A stretch of DNA of 64,000 nt, taken from positions 1,488,001-1,552,000 of the forward strand of contig NZ_CP060724.1 of the NCBI RefSeq assembly GCF_014397255.1, written 5' to 3'. Both the position numbers and the translations under genes were made by a program. A model generated the notes under the pieces. It saw only the letters and a program-made list of their open reading frames with translations, had not been told where the DNA came from and searched no databases. The stretch is from Weissella diestrammenae. GTDB taxonomy: Bacteria > Bacillota > Bacilli > Lactobacillales > Lactobacillaceae. This document shows, in pieces, positions 29,031-37,978 of this stretch. Numbering within the stretch: position 1 is the stretch's first letter; every line of letters begins with the position of its first letter.

Positions 29031-29301
29031 GATGTTGGAAATTAAAATTTTGTTCACCTATAGATAAAGTCATATCAATCTATTGATGTCTATTCATCTT
29101 AAAAGTATGGTACATTAATATTATTAAATCTGTTGATAATGTTCAAAGTGATGCATAAATTGAACACTTGAAACTAATAAGTTGAATTGAGATAGATGAG
29201 GCATTGATTGCCAAATACAAGTAGTTAATTCTTAAACGATGAACATTGACATTGAGATTAAATTTCTTGCGTATAAATAAGTTATTGGTAAAGGAAATGA
29301 A
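29031..29301. other. AT-rich intergenic region
   Basis: About 270 bases without a credible gene. A TTGACA at 29246-29251 and TATAAA at 29272-29277 lie 20 bases apart, a suboptimal promoter for the next gene. An 18-base sequence at 29228-29245 recurs exactly at 29490-29507 inside that gene. Confidence 0.5.
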
Positions 29302-30876
29302 ATGAGATTTTTTAATAGGCACGTGGATTGGTTCGCCTTTTTGACAGAACACTATTTTGCTTTTGGACAACGTGGGCATAATCCGTACACGCGTTCGCTA
29401 CATTTGAATGAAGATGGACGAATTCATTTTGGGGTTAATGAAGATAGCCGCAATGAATATTATTGGCGGTTGAATGACCGTGAGTTATTATTCTTAAACG
29501 ATGAACAAGAAGTGACTACGAGTTATACATTACCTAATAGTTTACAGGAACCGATGATTGGGAATTTTATTTTAGATGATGTCATTGAACACGAGTTGCG
29601 GCCAGTCAGTTTGGTAACGGCAACAGATGAGTTAACAGCTAAACAAACAGCCTTTGTAAAATCACGTTTTTTTGAATTAAAACAATCAGTGACTGATGCT
29701 TCTAGACGCAGTATGAGTGTCACACATCATCGCTTGATTCGCGTTGGGTTCATTTTAAACGCGGTTGAAACCTTGGATGCGTCAATTCCATTAATTCGTG
29801 CTTTGCAAAATGATGAACGCTTTGAGGTGAAAGTTGTTACGTTGAATCGCATTTTTAGGGGACAAGAACAAGCTGAAACACGTCAATTATTAGAAACTAA
29901 GTTGACCCATTTAGAAATCCCTTTTGTGAGAACAGAGGGATCCAATTCATACGATGTTGCAGCCCGATTAAAAGACTGGGCACCTGAATTTATTTTTAGG
30001 CAATCAGAGTGGGATCAAGATTTCCCGAGTGAATTCTCAATTCGTCAATTATATTGGACACGCGTAGGACATATTTCGTATGTGATTACTGAAAATTTAG
30101 TAAAAACCCCAAATATCGATTTACCATTTTTCATGCTAGATTATTATGAAAAAATATGGCGATACTTTGTGGCAAATGAGCTAACAAATGAAAGTAAAAA
30201 ATTATTAGCACAAACATTTATTTCAGAAGATGTTTTCGCGCCAATTGGGTCAATCAAAGCAATTCAGATTAGAGACATTGCGCCTCATTGGCCAGTAGAA
30301 ACACAAGCTAAGAAGGTCATTTGGATGCCGCATCATTCGATTGGGAATGAGTGGTTTGCTTTTGGCACATTTGATATGAATTATGAAATGATTTATGAAT
30401 GGGCTAAGGCCCATCCAGAAATCTCGATTGTGTTAAATCCACATCCAAGTTTACCGGCAGTGATCGAAGCGGGAACGGGAGATATAACTTTCGAAGAATT
30501 CGAGGCTTTCTTGGAAAAGTGGGAAGCATTGCCAAATACGACTTACTTTATTCATCAGGAAAGTTATTCTGCTGTCGCAGCGGGTGATGTCATTTTGACA
30601 GATGGCATCTCAGTGCTTTATGAGGCACAAATTTTAAGGAAACCAATTGTTTACTTGGAGAATCAGGCGCATGTTGAATTGACAGAATTTGGAGAACAAC
30701 TGATTCGTGGCGTACATCGACAGCCTATTTTTGAAGAGGCTTTGAAACAAGTTATGACGTTGCTCGACACACCGGATCCGTTATTACCATACCAAGTTGA
30801 AAATACAGCACCGTGGTTAGCTAATGAACATCCAGAAAATGCAATTATTGACGCAATGATTGACGAATTACGTTAA
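29302..30876 (+). CDS. TagF-like (CDP-glycerol glycerophosphotransferase family) GT-B protein
   Basis: A 524-residue cytosolic protein without membrane helices. The C-terminal half resembles the teichoic-acid polymerase family: VIWMPHHSI, ISIVLNPHPSLPAV and GDVILTDGISVLYEAQILRKPIVY correspond to the H-H and D-x-S-S donor-site segments. The N-terminal 130 residues (FAFGQRGHNPYTRSLH, YYWRLNDRELLFLNDE) are unlike TagF. The canonical D-x-x-S-S is replaced by DGISVLY. A role in adding glycerol-phosphate or a sugar to a wall polymer is inference. It starts with ATG at 29302 after GGAAATGAA. Confidence 0.7.
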   Translation: MRFFNRHVDWFAFLTEHYFAFGQRGHNPYTRSLHLNEDGRIHFGVNEDSRNEYYWRLNDRELLFLNDEQEVTTSYTLPNSLQEPMIGNFILDDVIEHELRPVSLVTATDELTAKQTAFVKSRFFELKQSVTDASRRSMSVTHHRLIRVGFILNAVETLDASIPLIRALQNDERFEVKVVTLNRIFRGQEQAETRQLLETKLTHLEIPFVRTEGSNSYDVAARLKDWAPEFIFRQSEWDQDFPSEFSIRQLYWTRVGHISYVITENLVKTPNIDLPFFMLDYYEKIWRYFVANELTNESKKLLAQTFISEDVFAPIGSIKAIQIRDIAPHWPVETQAKKVIWMPHHSIGNEWFAFGTFDMNYEMIYEWAKAHPEISIVLNPHPSLPAVIEAGTGDITFEEFEAFLEKWEALPNTTYFIHQESYSAVAAGDVILTDGISVLYEAQILRKPIVYLENQAHVELTEFGEQLIRGVHRQPIFEEALKQVMTLLDTPDPLLPYQVENTAPWLANEHPENAIIDAMIDELR

Positions 30877-30983
30877 TCTGATTGCCAGTTAGGGTTAGAA
30901 AACGTGTGATTTTTTTGACTGTTATCAAACCTGATATTTAGTTGGAAATTTCCAAAAGATAATTGAATATTGTAAAATGTTGG

Positions 30984-31026
30984 ACTGCTATTTATGGTAA
31001 AATTAACCATAAATAGCAGTTTTTTT
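30984..31026 (+). terminator. Terminator after the TagF-like gene
   Basis: Perfect 15-bp stem: ACTGCTATTTATGGT (30984-30998) with ACCATAAATAGCAGT (31006-31020), a 7-base loop and T6. Confidence 0.95.
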
Positions 31027-31057
31027 GTTATGCACTTATAAATCAAGGACGAGCAAG

Positions 31058-32352
31058 ATGACCGATCAAGAAGAGTATCAAAAAATTATTTTAAAAATTA
31101 ACGCTATGCCCCTGTGACACCTTCATTAGCGCGCGTAGGGATGATTCGTGAAATTTTATCGTGGCTTGGAAATCCAGATACTAAATTACGGATTATTCAT
31201 ATTGCTGGTACGAATGGTAAAGGTTCGACGGGCGCGATGTTAGCAAATGTATTGAATGAGAATGGCTATCGAGTGGGCCATTTTTCGGCACCTGCTGTCA
31301 ATGATGATCGTGATGTGATTACCATGGATGGGGCAGTTATAGCGATGAGTGACGTTGTGAGCATTGTCAAAGACATCATTACACAAGTAAAAAAACATGG
31401 TGGTAACTTTTCAACCTTGGGCAAGTTTGAATGGTGGGTTTTGATAGCGCTAGTTTATTTTGGCAAGCGTGAAAGTGATTTTGTTGTTTTAGAGGCTGGC
31501 CGTGGTGGTCATATCGACGCAACAAACGCCATTTTAAATCCATACATGGTTGTTTTCACAAAAATATCATTAGATAATATTGGGATTACAGGGAAAACTT
31601 TGGTTCAAGTTGCAAAAGATAAAGCTGAGATTATTAAGCCGGGTGCTCTCGTAGTGAGTTATCCTGGACAAGATTTAGATGTGTTGAAGATATTAAAGAA
31701 CAAAACAATTAGTGCAGGAGCAACTTGGAATCCACTTCAAACACCAACCATCACGGTTTTATCGAGTGAACCGCAAGGTTTACATTTAAATATTAATGAT
31801 CTTCAAGATTTATATCTATCACTCACAGGAAATTATCAAGCGAATAATTTAAATACAGTCGTTCAAGTCATTGACCTGTTACGCTCAAAGGGCTTTCGAC
31901 TGGCAAAAGATCGAACAGCAACGGCCTTAGCTCACGTGTCAATTCCAGGTCGCATGGAGTATAATGCAGACCGCAACATTTTGTATGATGGTGCTCATAA
32001 TCCAGAGGGAATGCGTGCTTTAGCAAACGCGATTCGTGCTTGGCACTTACCCTTTAAACCCACTTTTGTGCTTGGATTAATGGATGATAAGAACGCGCAT
32101 GAGATGATTGATGAAGTAACTGCTGTTGCGGCGACTATTATTGCTGTCACACCAGACCAAAAAGGGGCTATGACTGCTGATGAATTGGCTGCATACGTCG
32201 TCATGAATGCGAATGTTGACGTTGAAATTGCCGATGATCCAAGTGCTGCGGTGCAACTTGCTCGTCGGAATCGAGAATCATCTAAATCATTAATTGTTGT
32301 GACGGGATCGTTTTTCACACTACATGCAATTTTCAATGAAGACGAGGTGTAA
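31058..32352 (+). CDS. folC: Folylpolyglutamate synthase/dihydrofolate synthase, 5' frameshift
   Basis: Adds glutamates to folates. The ATP-binding loop HIAGTNGKGSTGAML, EAGRGGHIDATNA, the DGAHNPEGMRAL motif and VVTGSFF are present in the frame running to 32352. The open frame begins only at GTG 31114, which has no ribosome site. An ATG at 31058 with AGGA upstream encodes MTDQEEYQKIILKINAMP and then stops. Adding one base to the C4 run at 31109-31112 joins both parts as NAMPPVTPSLARV, exactly what the family shows. The gene is thus frameshifted by one missing C, or the sequence has an error. Full product would be about 431 residues. Confidence 0.88.
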
Positions 32353-32359
32353 AAAGCAC

Positions 32360-33892
32360 ATGGAATTATCATCTGAACAAATAACACATTTATTAGAATC
32401 TGAAGCGCTACTAAAAGCTGCGCCAAACTCAGAATTTAAGATTGAACATCTTGCCTATAATAGTAATGATGTCACAACTGGTACGTTGCTCTTTATTAAA
32501 GGAAATTTTAAGAGCGAATATCTGCAAAGTGCGATTGAAAAGGGTGTGCGAGCAATTGTCGCACCATCGACATTTGAACAATCATTCGAAGCGTTGCCAA
32601 CTTGGGTTGTTGATGACGTTGCGATGGCAATGAGTGTTGTAAGTATGGCTTTTTATGAGTATCCACAGAATCAATTGGCATTGATTGGAATTACGGGTAC
32701 TAAAGGTAAAACTTCGGCGGCTTATATGGCTTATGAAATTTTATCAGCCTCGACGGACAACAAAGTTGCCCTATCCTCTACGCTAAGCATTATTACTGGT
32801 AATGCACCAGAGTATCATTATCGAGCACATTTAACGACACCTGAATCACTTGACTTATATCGCTATATGCGAGAAGCAGTTAATAATGGCATGACACATA
32901 TGGTGATGGAAGTTTCATCTCAAGCATATAAAATGCAACGCGTTTATGGTTTGAGATATAATGTTGGTATTTTTTTGAATATTTCGCCCGATCACGTTGG
33001 CGAAAATGAACATCCAACTTTCGAAGATTATCTCCAACACAAAATGATGCTAATTGACCATTCTGAACAAATTATTTTAAATGTCGAAACCCAACATTTT
33101 CATGAGTTAATTGAACGTGCGGCACTTGATTTGCCACGTGATGGTATATGGTTGTATGGATCAGATGATGAGCGTCAAGAATTAAAACCTGATATTGCTT
33201 TTGAGACATTAACGTCTAATCTTCAAGGCTCAACATTTCGTTTGAGAGAAGTGGACCCACAAGCTAAGCGCTTAAATCTTGTCGCAGACTATCAACTAGA
33301 CATGCCAGGTGATTTTAATGAAAGTAATGCGACTGCGGTCGCCATTGCGACGCGTTTAGTGGGCGCTGATGTGGAGGCGATTCAAACTGGATTAGCAACG
33401 GTTAGGGTCCCTGGACGTATGCAAATGCTAACAAGTCACGCACATGGTACGATTTATGTCGATTATGCGCATAATTATGCGTCTATTACAGCACTATTAC
33501 AATTCGTACGACAAAACGAATCTGTTGATCGATTAATGTTGGTTGTCGGGGCACCGGGTAACAAAGGCGTTTCACGACGTCCAGGAATTGGAAAGGCAGC
33601 CAATGAAGGTGCGGATATTGTTTATTTGACATCTGATGACCCACAATATGAAGATCCCAATACGATTGCTGATGAAATTCAAGCTTATATTACACGCTCT
33701 GATGTTAAAGTGATGCGAGAGATGGATCGTCAAAAAGCAATTGCAGCAGCAATTACTGCTGCAGGTCCAAGAGATGTGGTTGTATTAGCAGCAAAGGGAT
33801 TGGATGAATATCAAAAAGTAAATGGGGTGGATACACCTTATAAAAATGACTGGCAGGCTGCGTGCGATATCATTGATAAACTAGAAAAATAG
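32360..33892 (+). CDS. murE: UDP-MurNAc-tripeptide synthetase, L-lysine type (MurE)
   Basis: Adds the third residue to UDP-MurNAc-L-Ala-D-Glu. The 510 residues contain the Mur ligase ATP loop ITGTKGKTSAAYMAY, the carbamoyl-Lys region VSSQAYKM and VDYAHNYASI. The specificity loop reads SDDPQYEDP rather than the DNPR of diaminopimelate enzymes, so L-lysine is the expected substrate. The ATG at 32360 has GAGGTG ten bases upstream; a longer frame starting inside folC is rejected. Confidence 0.92.
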   Translation: MELSSEQITHLLESEALLKAAPNSEFKIEHLAYNSNDVTTGTLLFIKGNFKSEYLQSAIEKGVRAIVAPSTFEQSFEALPTWVVDDVAMAMSVVSMAFYEYPQNQLALIGITGTKGKTSAAYMAYEILSASTDNKVALSSTLSIITGNAPEYHYRAHLTTPESLDLYRYMREAVNNGMTHMVMEVSSQAYKMQRVYGLRYNVGIFLNISPDHVGENEHPTFEDYLQHKMMLIDHSEQIILNVETQHFHELIERAALDLPRDGIWLYGSDDERQELKPDIAFETLTSNLQGSTFRLREVDPQAKRLNLVADYQLDMPGDFNESNATAVAIATRLVGADVEAIQTGLATVRVPGRMQMLTSHAHGTIYVDYAHNYASITALLQFVRQNESVDRLMLVVGAPGNKGVSRRPGIGKAANEGADIVYLTSDDPQYEDPNTIADEIQAYITRSDVKVMREMDRQKAIAAAITAAGPRDVVVLAAKGLDEYQKVNGVDTPYKNDWQAACDIIDKLEK

Positions 33893-33899
33893 GCATTTT

Positions 33900-33908
33900 T
33901 TTGGTATA
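33900..33908 (+). promoter_or_regulatory. Extended -10 promoter before the 33982 gene
   Basis: TTGGTATAAT immediately after murE: TATAAT at 33903-33908 with TGG upstream. No good -35 is seen. A CTTGC/GCAAG hairpin lies just downstream at about 33921-33936. Confidence 0.4.
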
Positions 33909-33981
33909 ATTGGCAGGTTGACTTGCTAGTTTTGCAAGACTTAATTATTTTATAAATATAAATAAAAGGGGGAAATACGTG

Positions 33982-34323
33982 ATGGCAAAGAAAGAACCTG
34001 CAGTGAATACATCTGAATTTGACTTAGGAGATTACGTTGAAGCACCGGCTTTTGCAAATTTTGAACATAAATTTAAAGGGATTGTTGAAAAAATTTACGA
34101 ACATGCCCTATTGGTTATGATCACCGAAAACGATCCAGAGGATGACGCAACGGTAGTTGAATATAACCGTCGTGCGATTACACGTATGTCTGAGACAAAG
34201 ATTCTTGTAAAGACTGATAATCCAGCACCACGTGATTTACCTAAAGATGAAGATGAAGAAGAATTACCTGAATCAATCCGATCAGAAGTTCAAGTTGATG
34301 AGCCTGAAGAGGAGGAAGAATAA
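33982..34323 (+). CDS. Small acidic protein, DUF2187/KOW-like, function unknown
   Basis: A 113-residue protein with a compact beta-type domain (about 12-70, GDYVEAPAFANFEHKFKGIV and ALLVMITENDPEDDATVVEYNRRAI) similar in layout to DUF2187. It ends in a very acidic tail (DEDEEELPE to DEPEEEEE). No enzyme motif is seen. AGGGGG at 33967-33972 fits the ATG at 33982; the GTG one codon earlier is less well spaced. The stop overlaps the argS start (TAATG), so it is translated together with argS. Confidence 0.75.
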   Translation: MAKKEPAVNTSEFDLGDYVEAPAFANFEHKFKGIVEKIYEHALLVMITENDPEDDATVVEYNRRAITRMSETKILVKTDNPAPRDLPKDEDEEELPESIRSEVQVDEPEEEEE

Positions 34324-36008
34324 TGAATTATAAAGCGCAAGTTGCTGATGCGCTGCATCAAGCCTTACCTGAAGTAGATCTTGACGCAATTAGTGCAAAA
34401 ATTGAAGTTCCAAAAGACACGGCAATGGGTGATTTTGCTTTCCCAACATTTATTTTGGCAAAGCAATTGCATCAAGCACCACAAGTGATTGCTGAAAACT
34501 TGGTTGATCAAATTGATGTTAAGCCGTTTAAACAAGTTGTGGCTAATGGCCCATATGTCAACTTTTTCTTAGATCAAGCTAATTTTGGGGCGACTGTCCT
34601 CAAGACAGTGCTGGAGACTGAAAATTACGGACATAATACGGATGGTGAAGCCGGGCACGTGACAATTGATATGTCATCGCCAAATATTGCCAAGCCAATG
34701 TCTATGGGACATTTACGCTCAACAGTTATTGGAAACTCGTTGGCTGAGATTGCAAATGCTAATGGGTATCAGCCAATTAAAATTAATCATTTGGGTGACT
34801 GGGGAACTCAATTTGGTAAGTTGATGGTTGCCTATAAGTTATGGGGATCAGCTGAAGAGGTTAGTCAGGATCCGATTAATACTTTGGTAAAGTATTATGT
34901 TCGCTTCCATGCAGAAGCCAAGGAGCATCCTGAGATGGATGACGAAGGTCGTGCATGGTTTAAACGCCTTGAAGATGGTGATGAAGAGGCACATGAATTG
35001 TGGCAATGGTTCCGTGATGAATCATTAAAAGAATTTATGGATTTGTACGATACATTAGATATCCAATTTGATTCATTTAATGGGGAAGCATTTTATAATG
35101 ACAAAATGGATGGTGTCATCGAAACACTTGAATCAAGGAATAAATTGGTGACGTCGCAAGGTGCGCAAGTCGTCAATTTGGATGACTATGGTTTGAATGT
35201 TGCTATGATTAAGCGAACTGATGGGGCAACGTTGTATATGACACGTGACCTAGCAGCCGCAGTTTTCCGTAAGAAAAACTACAACTTTGTGAAATCACTT
35301 TATGTTGTTGGTGGTGAGCAAAGAGAACATTTCCAACAGTTAAAAGCTGTTTTAAAGGAGATGGGGTACGAATGGGCAGATGACATTGAGCATATCCCAT
35401 TTGGTATGATTACGGTAGATGGCAAAAAGTTATCAACGCGTTCAGGGCGCATTATCTTGCTTAAAGATGTGTTAAATGATTCAGTTCAATTAGCCTTACA
35501 ACAAATTGATGAAAAGAATCCATCATTAGCCGATAAAGAAAAAATTGCGCATGAAGTTGGTACTGGCGCAGTCGTTTTCCATGATTTGATGAATGAACGA
35601 ACTTTGAATTTCGACTTTAAGCTTGAAGAAGTCGTCCGATTTGAAGGGGATACTGGACCATATGTTCAGTATGCTAATGCACGAGCACATTCAATTTTAC
35701 GGAAAGCTGGTCAATTAGAAATTGACTTTAACCAATTAACAATTTCGGATGAACATGTTTGGGAAACTGAAAAGCTATTAGCCGATTTTGAAGCGGTTAT
35801 TCGTCGTGCATGGCGGGATCGTGAACCATCAGTGATTGCTAAGTATGTATTAAATCTGGCACGTACATTTAATAAATATTATGCGAATTCGAAGATATTA
35901 AACGATGATAACGAAAGAAACGCACGATTAGCCTTAGTTTTAGCTGTTTCACAAGTTTTGACGGAATCACTCCGATTACTTGGCGTAAAAGCACCAGTAG
36001 AAATGTAG
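34323..36008 (+). CDS. argS: Arginyl-tRNA synthetase
   Basis: Class I synthetase of 561 residues that charges tRNA-Arg. An N-terminal Add-1 domain (about 1-110) precedes the HIGH-type motif SPNIAKPMSMGHLRSTVIG. LGDWGTQFGKL, TRDLAAAVFRK, the KMSKS equivalent KKLSTRSGR and a C-terminal anticodon-binding domain ending LLGVKAPVEM follow. The start overlaps the preceding stop by one base. Confidence 0.96.
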   Translation: MNYKAQVADALHQALPEVDLDAISAKIEVPKDTAMGDFAFPTFILAKQLHQAPQVIAENLVDQIDVKPFKQVVANGPYVNFFLDQANFGATVLKTVLETENYGHNTDGEAGHVTIDMSSPNIAKPMSMGHLRSTVIGNSLAEIANANGYQPIKINHLGDWGTQFGKLMVAYKLWGSAEEVSQDPINTLVKYYVRFHAEAKEHPEMDDEGRAWFKRLEDGDEEAHELWQWFRDESLKEFMDLYDTLDIQFDSFNGEAFYNDKMDGVIETLESRNKLVTSQGAQVVNLDDYGLNVAMIKRTDGATLYMTRDLAAAVFRKKNYNFVKSLYVVGGEQREHFQQLKAVLKEMGYEWADDIEHIPFGMITVDGKKLSTRSGRIILLKDVLNDSVQLALQQIDEKNPSLADKEKIAHEVGTGAVVFHDLMNERTLNFDFKLEEVVRFEGDTGPYVQYANARAHSILRKAGQLEIDFNQLTISDEHVWETEKLLADFEAVIRRAWRDREPSVIAKYVLNLARTFNKYYANSKILNDDNERNARLALVLAVSQVLTESLRLLGVKAPVEM

Positions 36009-36026
36009 TTTATAGTTGTATTGAAA

Positions 36027-36056
36027 GAAGGGGTTCATCCGAATCCCTTCTTTTTT
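36027..36056 (+). terminator. Terminator after argS
   Basis: GAAGGGGTTC (36027-36036) pairs with GAATCCCTTC (36041-36050), with one G-U pair and a 4-base loop, followed by T6. Confidence 0.92.
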
Positions 36057-36090
36057 GCATCGTTATGACGTTACATGAATTTTACGGAAT

Positions 36091-36120
36091 TTGACAGTTG
36101 AATGACAAAAGTGATAGAGT
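36091..36120 (+). promoter_or_regulatory. Promoter of the opuC operon
   Basis: Consensus TTGACA at 36091-36096 and TAGAGT at 36115-36120 with an 18-base spacer. The expected start is near 36127, leaving a leader of about 65 bases that holds a large inverted repeat. Confidence 0.7.
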
Positions 36121-36135
36121 AGGTATGACAACACT

Positions 36136-36169
36136 GACCAATGAGTCAGAAAGATTTGACTGATTGGTC
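36136..36169. promoter_or_regulatory. Inverted repeat in the opuC leader (operator or leader hairpin)
   Basis: GACCAATGAGTCA (36136-36148) and TGACTGATTGGTC (36157-36169) pair at 12 of 13 positions around 8 bases. No T-run follows. An outer AAAAGTGA (36107-36114) / TCACTTTT (36168-36175) pair also brackets the start region. Osmolyte transporters in this order are often controlled by GntR-type BusR regulators; whether this is such a site is not shown. Confidence 0.5.
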
Positions 36170-36191
36170 ACTTTTCATAGGAAGGGGACTT

Positions 36192-37343
36192 ATGAGTTAT
36201 TTAAAATATTCGCACATTACAAAACGTTATCAAAATGGTGCGATTGGCGTGAATGATGTGTCATTTGAAGCTGACGCTGGTGAATTTATCGTTCTCATCG
36301 GTACTTCTGGATCAGGTAAGACGACCTTATTACGAATGATTAATCGGTTAGTCACACCGACCAAAGGTGAATTGATTTTGGATGGCCAAAATATTAAAAA
36401 AATGGATGCCATTGCGCTTCGTCGAAAAATTGGGTATGTTGTTCAAAGTATTGGGCTAATGCCACATATGACAATTAGGCAGAATATGATGTTAGTGCCA
36501 AGTTTATTAAAGTGGTCAAAGGAACGTCAAGAAGAAAAGGCGACTGAATTAATTAAACTTGTTGATTTAGATGAGTCGATTCTTGATCGATTTCCGGCCC
36601 AGCTTTCGGGTGGTCAGCAACAACGGATTGGTGTCGCTAGAGCCCTGGCAGCTGAGCAAGATATTATTTTGATGGATGAACCTTTCGGTGCTTTGGACCC
36701 AATCACGCGTGAACATGTCCAACAATTAGTTAAAAAGTTACAGATGAAGTTAAAGAAGACGATTATCTTTGTGACGCACGATATGGACGAAGCACTAAAA
36801 TTAGCAACGCATATCGGGGTAATGGACCACGGTCAATTAATTCAGTATGCGACACCAAACGAGATTTTACAGCACCCTGCCAGTGAATTTGTTGCGAAGT
36901 TGATTGGAGAAGAGCGCTTATTGGCCGCACAACAACAGACGATGACCGTTACCGAATTGATGAAAACGCAACCGGCCACGGTACTACCAAGTGCTTCGAT
37001 TCGTCAAGCAATTGAGATTATGCAACAGCGATCTGTTGATACGTTATTAGTCGTTGATGAGACACATCACTTGTTAGGCGTTATGAGCTTGGCAATGTTA
37101 GATCAATCATTTGGACATGCAACAAGAGTTGCGGATATATATTCAGAAGACATTGAATCAGTATACAGTGATGATTTACTTAGAAGTATTGTCGGACGAT
37201 TATTGCAAAACGAACTGAACTATATTCCAGTGGTTAATCAAGAACATGTTTTATTAGGGCTAGTGACCCGAAGAAATTTAGTTGAGTTAATGTACAATAC
37301 GGTTTGGGGGACGCCAATCAATGAAAATGAGGTGAAGTCATGA
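36192..37343 (+). CDS. opuCA: Osmolyte (glycine betaine/carnitine/choline) ABC transporter, ATPase subunit
   Basis: Energises uptake of compatible solutes. The 383-residue protein has Walker A GTSGSGKTT, signature LSGGQQQRIGVARALA and Walker B IILMDEPFGALD in an ABC domain (about 1-240). A CBS pair follows (about 255-375, TVTELMKTQPATVLP and VADIYSEDIES), as in OpuCA/OpuAA, where CBS domains sense ionic strength or c-di-AMP. AGGAAGGGG precedes the ATG at 36192; the longer frame from 36141 overlaps the leader hairpin and is rejected. Confidence 0.94.
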   Translation: MSYLKYSHITKRYQNGAIGVNDVSFEADAGEFIVLIGTSGSGKTTLLRMINRLVTPTKGELILDGQNIKKMDAIALRRKIGYVVQSIGLMPHMTIRQNMMLVPSLLKWSKERQEEKATELIKLVDLDESILDRFPAQLSGGQQQRIGVARALAAEQDIILMDEPFGALDPITREHVQQLVKKLQMKLKKTIIFVTHDMDEALKLATHIGVMDHGQLIQYATPNEILQHPASEFVAKLIGEERLLAAQQQTMTVTELMKTQPATVLPSASIRQAIEIMQQRSVDTLLVVDETHHLLGVMSLAMLDQSFGHATRVADIYSEDIESVYSDDLLRSIVGRLLQNELNYIPVVNQEHVLLGLVTRRNLVELMYNTVWGTPINENEVKS

Positions 37344-37978
37344 CTTTTTTGAATGAACACTTCATACCAGTCATTAATAAGATTGGTCAGCAATTATGGT
37401 TAGTAATCATCGCAACGTGCTTGGGGATTTTAATTGCTTTGCCCCTTGGTATTTTGGTCAGTCGCAATAAACGAGTTGCTAGAATTGTCATGCCGGTTGT
37501 GATTACATTACAAACAATCCCTTCACTTGCGTTATTAGCATTGCTTGTACCATTTATGGGGATTGGTGCTAAAACGGCCATCTTTGCATTAGCGTTGTAT
37601 GCATTGCTACCGATTTTACAGAATACGGTTGTTGGGATTCAACAGGTACCGGCCAGTCTCAACGATGTAGCCTTAGCCTTAGGCTTAACACCACTCCAAC
37701 GTTTGATAAAAGTATCGCTACCATTAGCATTGCCATTGATTATGCAGGGGATTCGGCTATCAACTGTCTACGTTATTTCTTGGTCAACTTTGGCAGCTTA
37801 CATTGGTGCAGGTGGATTAGGTGATTATATATTTGCCGGCCTAAATTTGTATGATCCCAAGTTAATTTTGTTGGGCACATTGCCACTAATGCTTCTAGCA
37901 ATTTTTGCAGATTCTTTGCTAAAACTAGCAACTCGAATTTTGGTGAAACGTTTCCACGTTGATGAGGTGATTGCATGA
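37340..37978 (+). CDS. opuCB: Osmolyte ABC transporter permease
   Basis: A 212-residue BPD-type permease with about six helices. The EAA-like loop lies in DVALALGLTPLQRLIKVSLPLALP. The segments LVIIATCLGILIALPLGILVSR and QTIPSLALLALLVPFMGIG are typical of OpuCB/OpuBB. It overlaps opuCA by 4 bases and opuCC by 4 bases, so the subunits are translationally coupled. Confidence 0.93.
   Translation: MTFLNEHFIPVINKIGQQLWLVIIATCLGILIALPLGILVSRNKRVARIVMPVVITLQTIPSLALLALLVPFMGIGAKTAIFALALYALLPILQNTVVGIQQVPASLNDVALALGLTPLQRLIKVSLPLALPLIMQGIRLSTVYVISWSTLAAYIGAGGLGDYIFAGLNLYDPKLILLGTLPLMLLAIFADSLLKLATRILVKRFHVDEVIA

Noticed and set aside
31995-32426. 143-codon minus-strand frame across the folC end
   Set aside because: Antisense to folC and the murE start; low-complexity composition and no recognisable domain.
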